A stretch of DNA of 48,173 nt from positions 1 to 48,173 of the forward strand of contig JACXWG010000004.1 in assembly GCA_014764605.1 (NCBI GenBank), written 5' to 3'. This document shows positions 21,912 to 30,634 of this stretch, one piece after another. This stretch comes from Quinella sp. 1Q5. GTDB lineage: Bacteria > Bacillota > Negativicutes > Selenomonadales > Selenomonadaceae. The translations under genes and the position numbers were made by a program. Every line of letters begins with the position of its first letter. Positions within the stretch are counted from its first letter, which is position 1. The notes beneath the pieces are model-generated. The model made no database searches, was not told the origin of the DNA, and saw nothing but the letters and a program-made list of their open reading frames with translations.

Positions 21912-22973
21912 TTGAAAATCCTAATCGTCAACCTTATGCAAATCGGCGACTTGGTCCTTACGACCCCTGTCTTTAGGGCTATCAAGTCTGCATACCCAGA
22001 TTCTTTCTTAGCCGTTGCCGTCAATCTCCAATTCGCCGACTTGGTCAAATTCAATCCCTTCCTCAATCGTATCTTCACCGTCGATAAACATTCTTTGAAA
22101 TCTTTCCTCCATACCGTGAACGATATCCGCAAGGAACACTTCGACTTGTGCTTGAACCTTAACCGTTCAGAACGCGCTTCCGCGCTGGCAGCACTCTCCG
22201 GTGCAAAGCGCATCTGCGGCTACGCTAAGCCCGGTTTCTCTCTCTTCTTTGATTCCGTCTCTCCTAACCTTAAGCGCGTCATCCATCAAGTCCAGTCCCA
22301 TTTCAAAGTCCTCGTCGCCGCCGGTTTTGCTCCGCTTCCTATCCCTAAATCCGACGTCTTCTTAGGCGATACTCACCTTAACATCTCCCTTCCTAATAAT
22401 ATCGTCGCCTTCAATGTCGGGGCTTCTTGGCCTTCCAAACGTTGGCTCCCGGAGTTTTTCGCCTATGTCGCCAACCAACTCATCTGCCGCGGCTTCACCG
22501 TCGCCTTCTTAGGTTCCAACGCCGACGCTCTCATCGTTAAACAGGTCACCAACCTTATTTCGCCTTCTCTTCGACTTCTCGTCTTTACCGGTAAGTTTTC
22601 CCTCCTGCAACTTGCCGCTTTCTTCGACCACTGCAGACTTCTCATCTCTAACGATTCCGGCCCTCTTCATATCGCCGCCGCTAGAAACCTACCTGCCGTC
22701 TCTATTTTCGGCTCTTCCCCTGTCATCGGCTTCAAACCTTGGCTCTATTCTCACTTCTTAATCAAATCCCCCGCTCCGTGTCACCCCTGCTACTTGCAAA
22801 ATTGCCCTCTTCAAGGTAAGGACTGTTTGCGTTGTATGAAATTAATTTCTCCAGAAGTCGTCTTGAAGTATTCACTCGAATTACTTTCGTCTTTCGATAA
22901 ACCTGCCAAAGACCTTCCGCAAATCCAAGGAGCTTATGATTGTAAAGTTATTGACTTGGCTAAACAGAATTAA
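21912..22973 (+). CDS. GT9-family glycosyltransferase (heptosyltransferase-like)
   Basis: 353 residues from TTG 21912, directly after TAGGAGGAACCGA. N-terminal LIVNLMQIGDLVLTTPVFRA and the C-terminal LLISNDSGPLHIAAARNLP motif are hallmarks of ADP-heptose:LPS heptosyltransferases (WaaC/WaaF/WaaQ family). These add sugars to the lipopolysaccharide core at the inner membrane. A cysteine-rich tail (CHPCYLQNCPLQGKDCLRC) may bind metal and is a feature of some family members. It is a single-gene unit between the prophage terminator and ligA's terminator. It may be a chromosomal core-LPS gene or a prophage-borne surface-modifying gene. The sugar and acceptor cannot be told from the sequence. Confidence 0.82.
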   Translation: MKILIVNLMQIGDLVLTTPVFRAIKSAYPDSFLAVAVNLQFADLVKFNPFLNRIFTVDKHSLKSFLHTVNDIRKEHFDLCLNLNRSERASALAALSGAKRICGYAKPGFSLFFDSVSPNLKRVIHQVQSHFKVLVAAGFAPLPIPKSDVFLGDTHLNISLPNNIVAFNVGASWPSKRWLPEFFAYVANQLICRGFTVAFLGSNADALIVKQVTNLISPSLRLLVFTGKFSLLQLAAFFDHCRLLISNDSGPLHIAAARNLPAVSIFGSSPVIGFKPWLYSHFLIKSPAPCHPCYLQNCPLQGKDCLRCMKLISPEVVLKYSLELLSSFDKPAKDLPQIQGAYDCKVIDLAKQN

Positions 22974-23014
22974 AAAGAGACCGTACAGAAAAATCAGCGC
23001 GGTCTCTTTGTTTT
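22974..23014. terminator. Bidirectional terminator between GT9 and ligA
   Basis: Arms AAAGAGACCG (22974-22983) and CGGTCTCTTT (23000-23009), ten perfect base pairs. T-rich on the plus side and A-rich on the other, so it can serve both converging genes. Confidence 0.85.
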
Positions 23015-25020
23015 TACTCAGCCAACATTTTCTCGAAATCTTCTTCACTAAGAATCTTAATGCCAAGTTCCTCCGCCTTAGAAAGTTTGCTACCTGTCTT
23101 CTCGCCCGCGATAACGTAATCAGTATTTTTGCTAACAGAACCTTTAACAAGCCCGCCGCGTTCAATGATGAGTTTGCTTGCCTCGTCGCGTGTGAACTTT
23201 TCAAGCTTGCCTGTGAGCACAAAACTTTTGCCCGCCATCGCCGACTCAATAACTTTTTTCTCCTCTTCCATTGTTAAGCCCGCCTCCTTAAGTCCGTCGA
23301 GAATTTTAAGATTGTCCGCGTCATCGAAAAATTCCTTAACATGCCGCGCCGTAATTCCTCCGATGTCTGGCACCGCTTGCAATTCTTCTTCCGTCGCCTT
23401 GGAAAGTTCGCTAAGCCCGCCGAAGTGTTGAATCAAATCACGAGCCGCCGCACTTCCCACGCCGAATATCCCTAAGCCCGTCAGCAATTTGGCGGGCGAA
23501 TTTTTTTTGCTTTCCTCTATCGCCGCAAGTATTTTATCCGTCGCCTTAGCCAACCCGAAGATTTTCTTAGCAAGCAATTCTTCGCGCCGTGTGTAAAGTT
23601 TGTACACGTCAGCAACCGTTTTAATGAATCCTTCTGCAATGAGTTTCGGGATAGAAGTTTCGCCTAGCCCGTGAATATCCATTGCAGTGCGTCCGACGAA
23701 GTTAAGCAAATGATTCTCCAACTGCGCGGGGCAATTCACATTGACGCAACGATAATCGGCGGCGGACTCTTCGCGCTCCAACTTGTGATTGCAAACAGGG
23801 CACGTATCAGGGATTTTGAACGGCACGGAATCCTTTGGACGCTTGCTCACGACGACGCCACTAACTCGCGGGATAATCTCGCCCGATTTGTAAACCTTAA
23901 TCGTGTCGCCAATGCGTATGTCAAGTTCGTCAATAAAGTCTTGGTTGTGCAAAGTCGCCCTCTCAACTTTAGTACCGTTCAAGCTCACCGCGTCAAAGAC
24001 TGCAGTAGGAGTGATTCGACCCGTGCGCCCCACGCTAAGTTCAATGCGGCGTAAAATTGTCTCTCGTTCGTCAGGCGGATACTTATAAGCCACTGCCCAA
24101 CGCGGAAATTTGCTCGTCGCGCCGAGTTGCTCGCGCTGTGCAAAGGAATTCACTTTAACAACTGCGCCGTCAATGTCATAGTCAAGACTTGCTCGCCTCT
24201 GTCCAATCTCCTCTATCGCCCGCCAAACCTCCTCGAATGTCTTGCAGACTTTGTACGCGTGAATAATCTTTATCCCGTTGCGCGTCATAAAATCGTAAGC
24301 CTCGACGTGACTTTGAATATCGACGCCCTCGACCTTCTGCAGATTGAACACGAACATTGATAGCCGCCGCTCCTTAACAATCCTGCTGTCAAGTTGGCGT
24401 AGTGTGCCCGCCGCGCAATTCCTTGGGTTCGCAAACGTCTTTAAGCCAAGCCGTTCTTGCCGTTCATTAGTCGCCGCAAAGTTCTGCCGTGTCATATAAA
24501 CTTCGCCGCGTATCTCTAAATATTTCGGCGCGTCCACCAGCTGTTTAATCACGTCATAAATCACGCGGGCATTTTCCGTGACATCCTCGCCTTGATGACC
24601 GTCGCCGCGTGTGATTGCTTGAATGAACTGCCCGCCCTCATAACGCAGAGCCAACGATAAGCCGTCAATCTTCTCCTCAACGACGAATTCTGACGAATCA
24701 AGCTTTGCAATCGCGTCTTTGATGAAGTCTTCCACTTCCTCGCGGCTGAACACGTCCTGCAACGACAGCATCGGCACATCGTGCGCGACAAGCTTGCCTG
24801 CCTCCCGTCGTGCACTGCCTCCTACTAGTTGCGTCGGTGAAGTCGGCGTGATGAATTCCGGATAAGCCGTTTCTAACTCTTTTAGCCGCGTCATGAGTTT
24901 ATCGTATTCGTAATCGGAAATCTCCGGCGCGTCCAGTTCGTAATACTTTTTATTGTGCCGCCGAATTTCCTTGCGAAGTCTCAAAAGTTCCGCCTTGACT
25001 TGAGAAATCTCCAAAGTCAT
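23014..25020 (-). CDS. ligA: NAD-dependent DNA ligase LigA
   Basis: 668 residues, normal length. Seals nicks in replication and repair using NAD+. Seen in order: Ia/adenylation domain with the nucleotidyl-lysine Lys117 in EEKIDGLSL; the OB domain; a four-cysteine zinc finger around 405-430 (CPVCNHKL ... CVNVNCPAQ); helix-hairpin-helix repeats (GLGIFGVGSAAARDLIQHFG); and a C-terminal BRCT domain (about 590-668, GKSFVLTGKLEKFTRDEASK). ATG 25020 follows TAAGGAGGCG. It is 7 bp downstream of pcrA, the classic Firmicutes pcrA-ligA unit. Confidence 0.97.
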   Translation of the reverse strand: MTLEISQVKAELLRLRKEIRRHNKKYYELDAPEISDYEYDKLMTRLKELETAYPEFITPTSPTQLVGGSARREAGKLVAHDVPMLSLQDVFSREEVEDFIKDAIAKLDSSEFVVEEKIDGLSLALRYEGGQFIQAITRGDGHQGEDVTENARVIYDVIKQLVDAPKYLEIRGEVYMTRQNFAATNERQERLGLKTFANPRNCAAGTLRQLDSRIVKERRLSMFVFNLQKVEGVDIQSHVEAYDFMTRNGIKIIHAYKVCKTFEEVWRAIEEIGQRRASLDYDIDGAVVKVNSFAQREQLGATSKFPRWAVAYKYPPDERETILRRIELSVGRTGRITPTAVFDAVSLNGTKVERATLHNQDFIDELDIRIGDTIKVYKSGEIIPRVSGVVVSKRPKDSVPFKIPDTCPVCNHKLEREESAADYRCVNVNCPAQLENHLLNFVGRTAMDIHGLGETSIPKLIAEGFIKTVADVYKLYTRREELLAKKIFGLAKATDKILAAIEESKKNSPAKLLTGLGIFGVGSAAARDLIQHFGGLSELSKATEEELQAVPDIGGITARHVKEFFDDADNLKILDGLKEAGLTMEEEKKVIESAMAGKSFVLTGKLEKFTRDEASKLIIERGGLVKGSVSKNTDYVIAGEKTGSKLSKAEELGIKILSEEDFEKMLAE

Positions 25021-25027
25021 CGCCTCC

Positions 25028-27271
25028 TTAAAGCTTAGTAATCGGAGCCGCCTTGAGTCCCAAAACTTTTACGCCGCGTTCGGGATTGACAAAAGAAATC
25101 GTAATCGTTTTGCTGTCAACCGCCATGACCGTTCCCACGCCCCAAAGCTTATGACTGATTATGTCGCCCACTTGGAAAGTCTCTGGCGGCGTCGAAGGCT
25201 TTTGCTCGAAGGGAATTACCTTCGCGGAACGATGAGCCGTCGGCGGTCTGTAGCTTGACTTTGGCGGCGATTTTTTCTTCCTGAAGCCTTGCGGTATATT
25301 GCCGAAGTATTTAACATAATCTGAGGGAATCTCCTGGACGAATCGCGAAATATTTTGCGATATTGTTTTGCCAAAGAACATTCGCCTTTCCGCCGCCAGA
25401 AGATAAAGTTTCTTCTTAGCACGCGTTAAGGCAACATAGCAAGCGCGCCGCTCCTCCTCCAATGCCGAGGGAATTTCCAAAGAGTTTCTGTGCGGGAAAA
25501 GCTCTTCTTCCAAACCCACGACGAACACAACCGGGAATTCCAAACCTTTCGCCGCGTGCACTGTCATTAACCTAACGCGGGATTCTTTTTCGTCAATCGT
25601 GTCAATGTCGGTTATCAAGGCGACGTGATTTAAAAAGTCTCCAAGCGTGGCTTCGGGATTCATCTCGGCGAATTCTTTTGCGCTATCAATGAACGCGCCT
25701 AAGTTTTCTTCGCGTGAAAGACCATCCCGCTTGCCTTCCTCGCCACCACTGTGAAGCATTTTAATATAGCCTGACTCATTCATCACTAGATTTATCAGCT
25801 TATCGACGGTGCAATCTCTTGCCGACTCTGAAAAACTCATCATCATTGCCGCGAACTTCTTGACGCCTGCGCGGAACCGTGAACTAAGTCCTTCCACTTG
25901 AGCTAAGAGCTTGTCATCGGAAACGACTTCAAAGATTGATAGCCTCTTAAATGTCGCGAACTGCGCAAGCCTAGCCACGCTCGTGGAGCCTAGCCCGCGT
26001 GCCGGTACGTTGATTATCCGCCTAAGGTGCAAATCGTCTCGCGGATTGGCGATGACGTGCAGATACGCTACGATGTCTTTTATCTCTTTGCGGTCGTAGA
26101 ACTTCAGCCCGCCGATTACGATATATTTTATGCCTTCCTGCATGAACCTTTCCTCGAATAGCCGCGATTGTGCGTTCGTGCGGTAGAGTATCGCAATCTC
26201 ATTGTAACGAAAATTTTCCTGCTTAACGAGCCGCTGAATCTCTCCCGCCACAGTCGCCGCCTCTTGCTTATCATTGTCGCAGTTGGCAAAGATAATTTTA
26301 TCGCCGCCTTCGTTCTGCGTCCAAAGATTTTTAGGCTTGCGGTCGATGTTGTTCCGAATAACTTCATTAGCCGCGTTTAATATGGTCTTCGTCGAACGAT
26401 AATTTTGCTCCAACAAGATGACGCGTGCCCCAGGATAATCCCGCTCGAAGTTTAGGATATTACGCATGTCCGCGCCCCGCCAACCGTATATCGATTGGTC
26501 AGCGTCGCCAACTACGCAAAGATTTTTATACTTAGCCGCCAAAAGCTTAGTCAACACATATTGCGCAACGTTCGTATCTTGATATTCGTCAATCGAAATG
26601 TATTGGAACCGCTCCTGATACTTCGCCAACACGTCGGGATAATCTTTGAAAATCTTCACCATGACAAAAATTAGGTCGTCGAAATCCAATGCGTTATTTT
26701 CCTGCAACTTCTTCTGGTAAAGCTTGTAAATCTCTTGGACGTTTACCCGAAAAAAGGGGCTCTCGTTGCGAAGGACTTCGACGCAGTGTTCAGGGTCAAT
26801 CAGATTGTCCTTGAAAGCAGATATTGTTAAGTTCACGTTGTCGAAGACGGACTCGGCTAGATTTAGTTCCGCAATACACTGCTTGATAAGGCTTTTACTC
26901 TCGCCCGCGTTGAAGATTGCAAAGTTCCCGTTGTATTTGCCAGTTATCTCAATCTCCCGCCGAAGTAGCCTTGCGCAAAAGGAATGGAACGTACTCAATA
27001 TGATATTTCTTGCCCGTTCGCCGATTAATTTTTCTGCGCGGGACTTCATCTCATTAGCCGCCTTGTTCGTGAAGGTTATCGCCAAAATATTCCAGGGCGA
27101 AATCCCTTGCGCAATCAAGTTCGCTATTCGGCAAGTCAAAACTCTCGTCTTTCCAGAACCAGCCCCCGCCATGACTAAAAGCGGTCCTTCAATGCAATTA
27201 ACCGCCTCTTGCTGTTCGGGATTCAAATCCTCAAAAATCTTCGTCGTGTCAAAAAAAATTTGCTCGTCCAA
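25028..27271 (-). CDS. pcrA: ATP-dependent DNA helicase PcrA (UvrD/Rep family)
   Basis: 747 residues. SF1A 3'-5' helicase for repair and replication-fork maintenance. Motifs: Walker A GAGSGKT (36-42), motif II DEYQDTN, motif QSIYGWRGAD, QNYRST, and motif V/VI region TVHAAKGLEFPVVFVVG ... YVALTRAKKKL. The C-terminal about 50 residues (VGDIISHKLWGVGTVMAV) form the RNA-polymerase-binding Tudor-like domain. The TTG start at 27271 is chosen because AGGGAGGTGCTCCT sits directly upstream and no better ATG is in frame. It has its own promoter and is followed by ligA. Confidence 0.95.
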   Translation of the reverse strand: MDEQIFFDTTKIFEDLNPEQQEAVNCIEGPLLVMAGAGSGKTRVLTCRIANLIAQGISPWNILAITFTNKAANEMKSRAEKLIGERARNIILSTFHSFCARLLRREIEITGKYNGNFAIFNAGESKSLIKQCIAELNLAESVFDNVNLTISAFKDNLIDPEHCVEVLRNESPFFRVNVQEIYKLYQKKLQENNALDFDDLIFVMVKIFKDYPDVLAKYQERFQYISIDEYQDTNVAQYVLTKLLAAKYKNLCVVGDADQSIYGWRGADMRNILNFERDYPGARVILLEQNYRSTKTILNAANEVIRNNIDRKPKNLWTQNEGGDKIIFANCDNDKQEAATVAGEIQRLVKQENFRYNEIAILYRTNAQSRLFEERFMQEGIKYIVIGGLKFYDRKEIKDIVAYLHVIANPRDDLHLRRIINVPARGLGSTSVARLAQFATFKRLSIFEVVSDDKLLAQVEGLSSRFRAGVKKFAAMMMSFSESARDCTVDKLINLVMNESGYIKMLHSGGEEGKRDGLSREENLGAFIDSAKEFAEMNPEATLGDFLNHVALITDIDTIDEKESRVRLMTVHAAKGLEFPVVFVVGLEEELFPHRNSLEIPSALEEERRACYVALTRAKKKLYLLAAERRMFFGKTISQNISRFVQEIPSDYVKYFGNIPQGFRKKKSPPKSSYRPPTAHRSAKVIPFEQKPSTPPETFQVGDIISHKLWGVGTVMAVDSKTITISFVNPERGVKVLGLKAAPITKL

Positions 27272-27296
27272 AGGAGCACCTCCCTTTCAACGAGCA

Positions 27297-27325
27297 ATTA
27301 TATTTTGTATGTCGTTTTTTATCAA
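27297..27325 (-). promoter_or_regulatory. pcrA-ligA promoter
   Basis: Minus strand: TTGATA (27325-27320), 17-bp spacer, TATAAT (27302-27297). Near-consensus sigma-70/sigma-A promoter about 25 bp upstream of the pcrA start. Confidence 0.8.
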
Positions 27326-27393
27326 GCTATCCTATTGAGAACCGTCAATGCGCGGTCATTGAGTCCGAATGATTGAAGACTGCGGCGCGTCCA

Positions 27394-27416
27394 CTGGATG
27401 CAACGTTCACGTTGCT
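27394..27416 (-). repeat. Short hairpin repeat at the 3' end of the ABC exporter gene
   Basis: Reads AGCAACGTGAACGTTGCATC on the minus strand, a 7-bp stem GCAACGT/ACGTTGC. Almost the same sequence lies at 41965-41986 at the 3' end of the LonC-type gene. Both begin at the stop codon. No T run follows, so it may protect mRNA 3' ends rather than terminate. Confidence 0.5.
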
Positions 27417-29140
27417 CAAGCCGCCGTATTGGTTGATAAGTTGTAATAGACGCCGCGCCGAGCCATTAAGTTTTCGTGCGTGCCCTCTTCAGTGATGTTG
27501 CCGTGTTCGAGGACGAGAATCCGATTTGCACTGCGAACCGTCGCCAGTCTGTGTGCAACTGTTATCGTCGTGCGATTCTCGGAAAGTTTCTGCATTGCAC
27601 GTTGAATTTGGCGTTCGGTCTCGTTATCAAGCGCGGAGGTTGCCTCGTCTAAGATTAAAATCTTCGGGTTGCGCAGAAACATTCTAGCGATTGCAAGTCG
27701 TTGCTTCTGCCCGCCGCTTAGTTTAACGCCACGTTCGCCGATGAAGGTATTGTAACCGTTAGGAAGGGCGGAAATAAATTCGTGAGCCTCGGCAAGCTTC
27801 GCCGCCTCAATAATTTCGTCGTCGGTGGCGTCCTCTCTGCCATAAGCGATATTATCCTTGACGCTCGCGGAGAAAAGGAACGTGTCCTGCTGAATCATGC
27901 CGACTTCACGGCGTAGGCTGTCAGTCTTAACTGTCTTAATATCGCGCCCGTTAATCGAAATCGTGCCGCCGTCTAGGTCGTACATGCCCAAGAGCAGTTC
28001 GCACAAGGTAGTTTTACCGCCGCCCGTCATGCCGACTATCCCGACGTGTTCGCCAGCTGCTATGCTTAGGTTGAAGTCGTTAAAAATTTGTGCGGAGCCT
28101 TCGTAGCCAAAATTCACGTGGGAAAACTCAATCTCGGAGGCAGTCTCAAGCTTTGCAACGCGTTCGGCGGATAGTTCGCTACTTTCGGGCAGGTTCATCA
28201 GTTCGCGATAACGTTCAACGCCCGCCATGCCCCGTTGATAAATTTCCGTCAACATCATCAGCTGAAAGACCGGACGCATACACAGCATCATATACAGCAG
28301 GAATGCAACTAAGTCGCTGATTCGCATTTGCCCAAGACTTATCAACGCGCCGCCTAAGATGATTATCGTTAGGTTCATGACGTTGGAGAAAAAATCTATG
28401 CCGCCGTGAAGCTTGCCGACCGTCTTAAAGGAATTCTTCTGCACAGTCAAGAGTTGTTCGCCCGCGCGAAGCATTTTATCAAGTTCCTTGTCCACGTTGC
28501 TGAACACTTTGACAAGGCGAATCCCCTGCAAGCTCTCGGCAATCTGTCCGCTTAAGTCGCCGGTGTTCTCCCGTGCCTGCATGAACATTTTCTTCATATC
28601 GCGGTTAAGTCGGAACGTCTGCCACGTCTTGAAGATTAAAAGAGCCGTAACAACGATTGCAAGTTGCCAGTTCAGGTAGAATAGCAACGCGACCGAGCCG
28701 AGCATTGTGATTGAGCACGTGATAAGCAGATGTGGGATTGCGAACATAAGCCCGCCGACTTCCGCAATGTCATTGACGAGTCGCGATAGGAGCTGTCCGC
28801 TTTGCGCGTTGTCGTAGAACGAATAGCCCATTCTCAGCAGGTGGCGGAAGAGTTTTTCACGCATTGCAAATTCAATCTTAGCACCCATGCCGCGTCCGAT
28901 GACTTCGACTTTGTAGTTAAGGAAGTAGTTCGCCGCGTAAATTGTAAGTAGCGCACCCGCCGTCAAAATCATTTCCGACGACAGCCCGTGCGGTAAAAGC
29001 TCGTCCATGACGTGACGAATCAGCATTGGCGACAAAAGCCCAAGCCCCGCCCCCATTAAAGAGCCGATTGCCACGAACGTAAACGCTTTTTTGTGCGCCG
29101 CGTAACTCTCCGCAAAAAATTTCAGCTTGTCCTTAAGCAT
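27416..29140 (-). CDS. ABC exporter, fused permease-ATPase (MsbA/multidrug type)
   Basis: 574 residues from ATG 29140 (AAGGAGGGATTGCGA upstream). One half-transporter that acts as a homodimer in the inner membrane. N-terminal six-helix domain (about 15-305), then the nucleotide-binding domain with Walker A GMTGGGKTTL, signature LSGGQKQRLAIARM, Walker B ILILDEATSALD and switch His in TVAHRL. Substrate cannot be read from the sequence: lipid, drug or peptide. It is the second gene after marR, 24 bp away, which suggests a drug-responsive exporter controlled by that regulator. Confidence 0.9.
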   Translation of the reverse strand: MLKDKLKFFAESYAAHKKAFTFVAIGSLMGAGLGLLSPMLIRHVMDELLPHGLSSEMILTAGALLTIYAANYFLNYKVEVIGRGMGAKIEFAMREKLFRHLLRMGYSFYDNAQSGQLLSRLVNDIAEVGGLMFAIPHLLITCSITMLGSVALLFYLNWQLAIVVTALLIFKTWQTFRLNRDMKKMFMQARENTGDLSGQIAESLQGIRLVKVFSNVDKELDKMLRAGEQLLTVQKNSFKTVGKLHGGIDFFSNVMNLTIIILGGALISLGQMRISDLVAFLLYMMLCMRPVFQLMMLTEIYQRGMAGVERYRELMNLPESSELSAERVAKLETASEIEFSHVNFGYEGSAQIFNDFNLSIAAGEHVGIVGMTGGGKTTLCELLLGMYDLDGGTISINGRDIKTVKTDSLRREVGMIQQDTFLFSASVKDNIAYGREDATDDEIIEAAKLAEAHEFISALPNGYNTFIGERGVKLSGGQKQRLAIARMFLRNPKILILDEATSALDNETERQIQRAMQKLSENRTTITVAHRLATVRSANRILVLEHGNITEEGTHENLMARRGVYYNLSTNTAA

Positions 29141-29164
29141 TCGCAATCCCTCCTTGCCAACGCG

Positions 29165-29617
29165 TCAATAGAATTCGTCTTCGGTCTCCTGTTCGATTAG
29201 TTCAGTCAGGCGTTCAGAAATTTTTTCCAAACACTTCTTGAGCGTCGCTTTTTCTCTTGCGTTGAGGTCAATGAACAGTTCATTATAATCGGGTTTGTGC
29301 AGATGGAAAATTTCGCCCTTTGCAGTCAATTCTATGATGAGTACCCGCTTATCCGTCTCCGAACGATGCCGCGTAATATATCCGTTAGCCTCCAGTTTCT
29401 GCAGAAGTTCGCCTAACGATTGCGGACGAATATCCAAGATGTCACCGAGTTCCCTTTGACTTATGCTACGCCTTTTCTGCAATGCCGACAAGATACGCCC
29501 TTGCCCCTGCCGCGGGTCTAAGCCACCGAAGTTTTTTCCGTACCAAACCATATGATAGCAACGCATTAGATGATGCGTCTCAAGTAAAACGTCCGTCAAG
29601 TTGTCCTTTTCTGCCAT
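29165..29617 (-). CDS. MarR-family transcriptional regulator
   Basis: 150 residues. Winged helix with GRILSALQKRRSISQRELGD, a recognition helix in IRPQSLGELLQKLEANGYI and the wing TRHRSETDKRVLIIELT. Start ATG 29617 follows AGGAGGTCGTTAGTAA. It heads a two-gene unit with the ABC exporter, the usual arrangement for an autoregulated repressor released by a small molecule. A palindromic site lies within its promoter. Confidence 0.92.
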   Translation of the reverse strand: MAEKDNLTDVLLETHHLMRCYHMVWYGKNFGGLDPRQGQGRILSALQKRRSISQRELGDILDIRPQSLGELLQKLEANGYITRHRSETDKRVLIIELTAKGEIFHLHKPDYNELFIDLNAREKATLKKCLEKISERLTELIEQETEDEFY

Positions 29618-29659
29618 TTACTAACGACCTCCTGAATTTCAAACTGCCTTGCAAGCCGT

Positions 29660-29688
29660 ATGGTACAAGGTACCTTAGCTTTAGTCAA
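29660..29688 (-). promoter_or_regulatory. marR promoter with AAGGTACCTT operator
   Basis: Minus strand: TTGACT (29688-29683), 17-bp spacer, TACCAT (29665-29660). The perfect 10-bp palindrome AAGGTACCTT (29667-29676) sits between -35 and -10, where a bound MarR dimer would block RNA polymerase. The -10 is poor, so assignment is moderate. Confidence 0.6.
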
Positions 29689-29752
29689 TATGATTTGGGA
29701 ACTTCTAACTAAGTTTAACTTTGTGCTAAGATAGCGGCAAGGAGTGATTGTA

Positions 29753-30634
29753 ATGAAACCATGTGAATTTTGTCCGCAACGTTGCAAAGTCGACCGCGTG
29801 AAGAAGTTGGGCTTTTGCGGGGCAGGGGAAAATTTGCGCGTGGCACTCGTTAGCCTGCATAAATGGGAAGAGCCTTGTCTTGTCGGCGAACGCGGAGCCG
29901 GTACAATTTTTTTCTCGCACTGCAACTTGAGATGCGTTTACTGTCAAAACTTTGTAATTAGTCACGAGGGCTTCGGCGCAGAGGTTTCAGTTGAGCGGCT
30001 TGCGGAAATTTTCATTGAACAACAGGAACGCGGCGCGGCTAATATCGAACTCGTGACGCCGACGCATTACGCCGATAAGATCTGTCTGGCGATTGACCTT
30101 GCCAAAGCTCGCGGGCTTAAATTGCCGATTGTCTGGAACTCTAACGCCTATGAAACTTTGGAGACGCTAGAGACTTTGCGCGGGCGTGTAGATGTCTTTT
30201 TGCCCGATTTAAAATACTTCGACGACACCGCCGCCAAAACTTTTTCCAACGCCCCGAATTATTTTTCCGTAGCTTCCTCCGCGATAAAGAAAATGTTTGA
30301 GCTGGTCGGCTCCGCGCAGATTGTCGATGGGCAGATGATTCGCGGAGTTATCGTGCGTCATTTAGTCTTGCCGAATTACAGACGCGACGCCATTAAGATT
30401 ATCGATTGGCTTTATGAGACGTTCGGCGATGATATTTTTATCAGCCTTATGAATCAGTATATGCCGCTTTATCGTGCCAAAGAGTTCAAAAAAATAAGCC
30501 GCACGCTCACGACTTTTGAATATAATTCCGTCGTAGAACATGCGGTTAAGCTTGGAATAAAGAATTGTTTCGTGCAAGTCGGCAAGACCGCCGATGAAAG
30601 TTTCATTCCGAATTTCAATCTGAACGGCGTTTAA
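29753..30634 (+). CDS. Radical SAM protein, PflA-like
   Basis: 293 residues from ATG 29753 (AAGGAGTGATTGTA upstream; GTG 29744 is an in-frame alternative). An N-terminal cysteine set MKPCEFCPQRCKVDR with GFCGAG, then the radical SAM triad in SHCNLRCVYCQNF (CxxxCxxC) binding a 4Fe-4S cluster. Family resemblance is to uncharacterised pyruvate-formate-lyase-activating-enzyme-like proteins, which make an S-adenosylmethionine radical. Target unknown. It is divergent from marR. Its TAA overlaps the stop of the opposite gene within a TTAA. Confidence 0.85.
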   Translation: MKPCEFCPQRCKVDRVKKLGFCGAGENLRVALVSLHKWEEPCLVGERGAGTIFFSHCNLRCVYCQNFVISHEGFGAEVSVERLAEIFIEQQERGAANIELVTPTHYADKICLAIDLAKARGLKLPIVWNSNAYETLETLETLRGRVDVFLPDLKYFDDTAAKTFSNAPNYFSVASSAIKKMFELVGSAQIVDGQMIRGVIVRHLVLPNYRRDAIKIIDWLYETFGDDIFISLMNQYMPLYRAKEFKKISRTLTTFEYNSVVEHAVKLGIKNCFVQVGKTADESFIPNFNLNGV

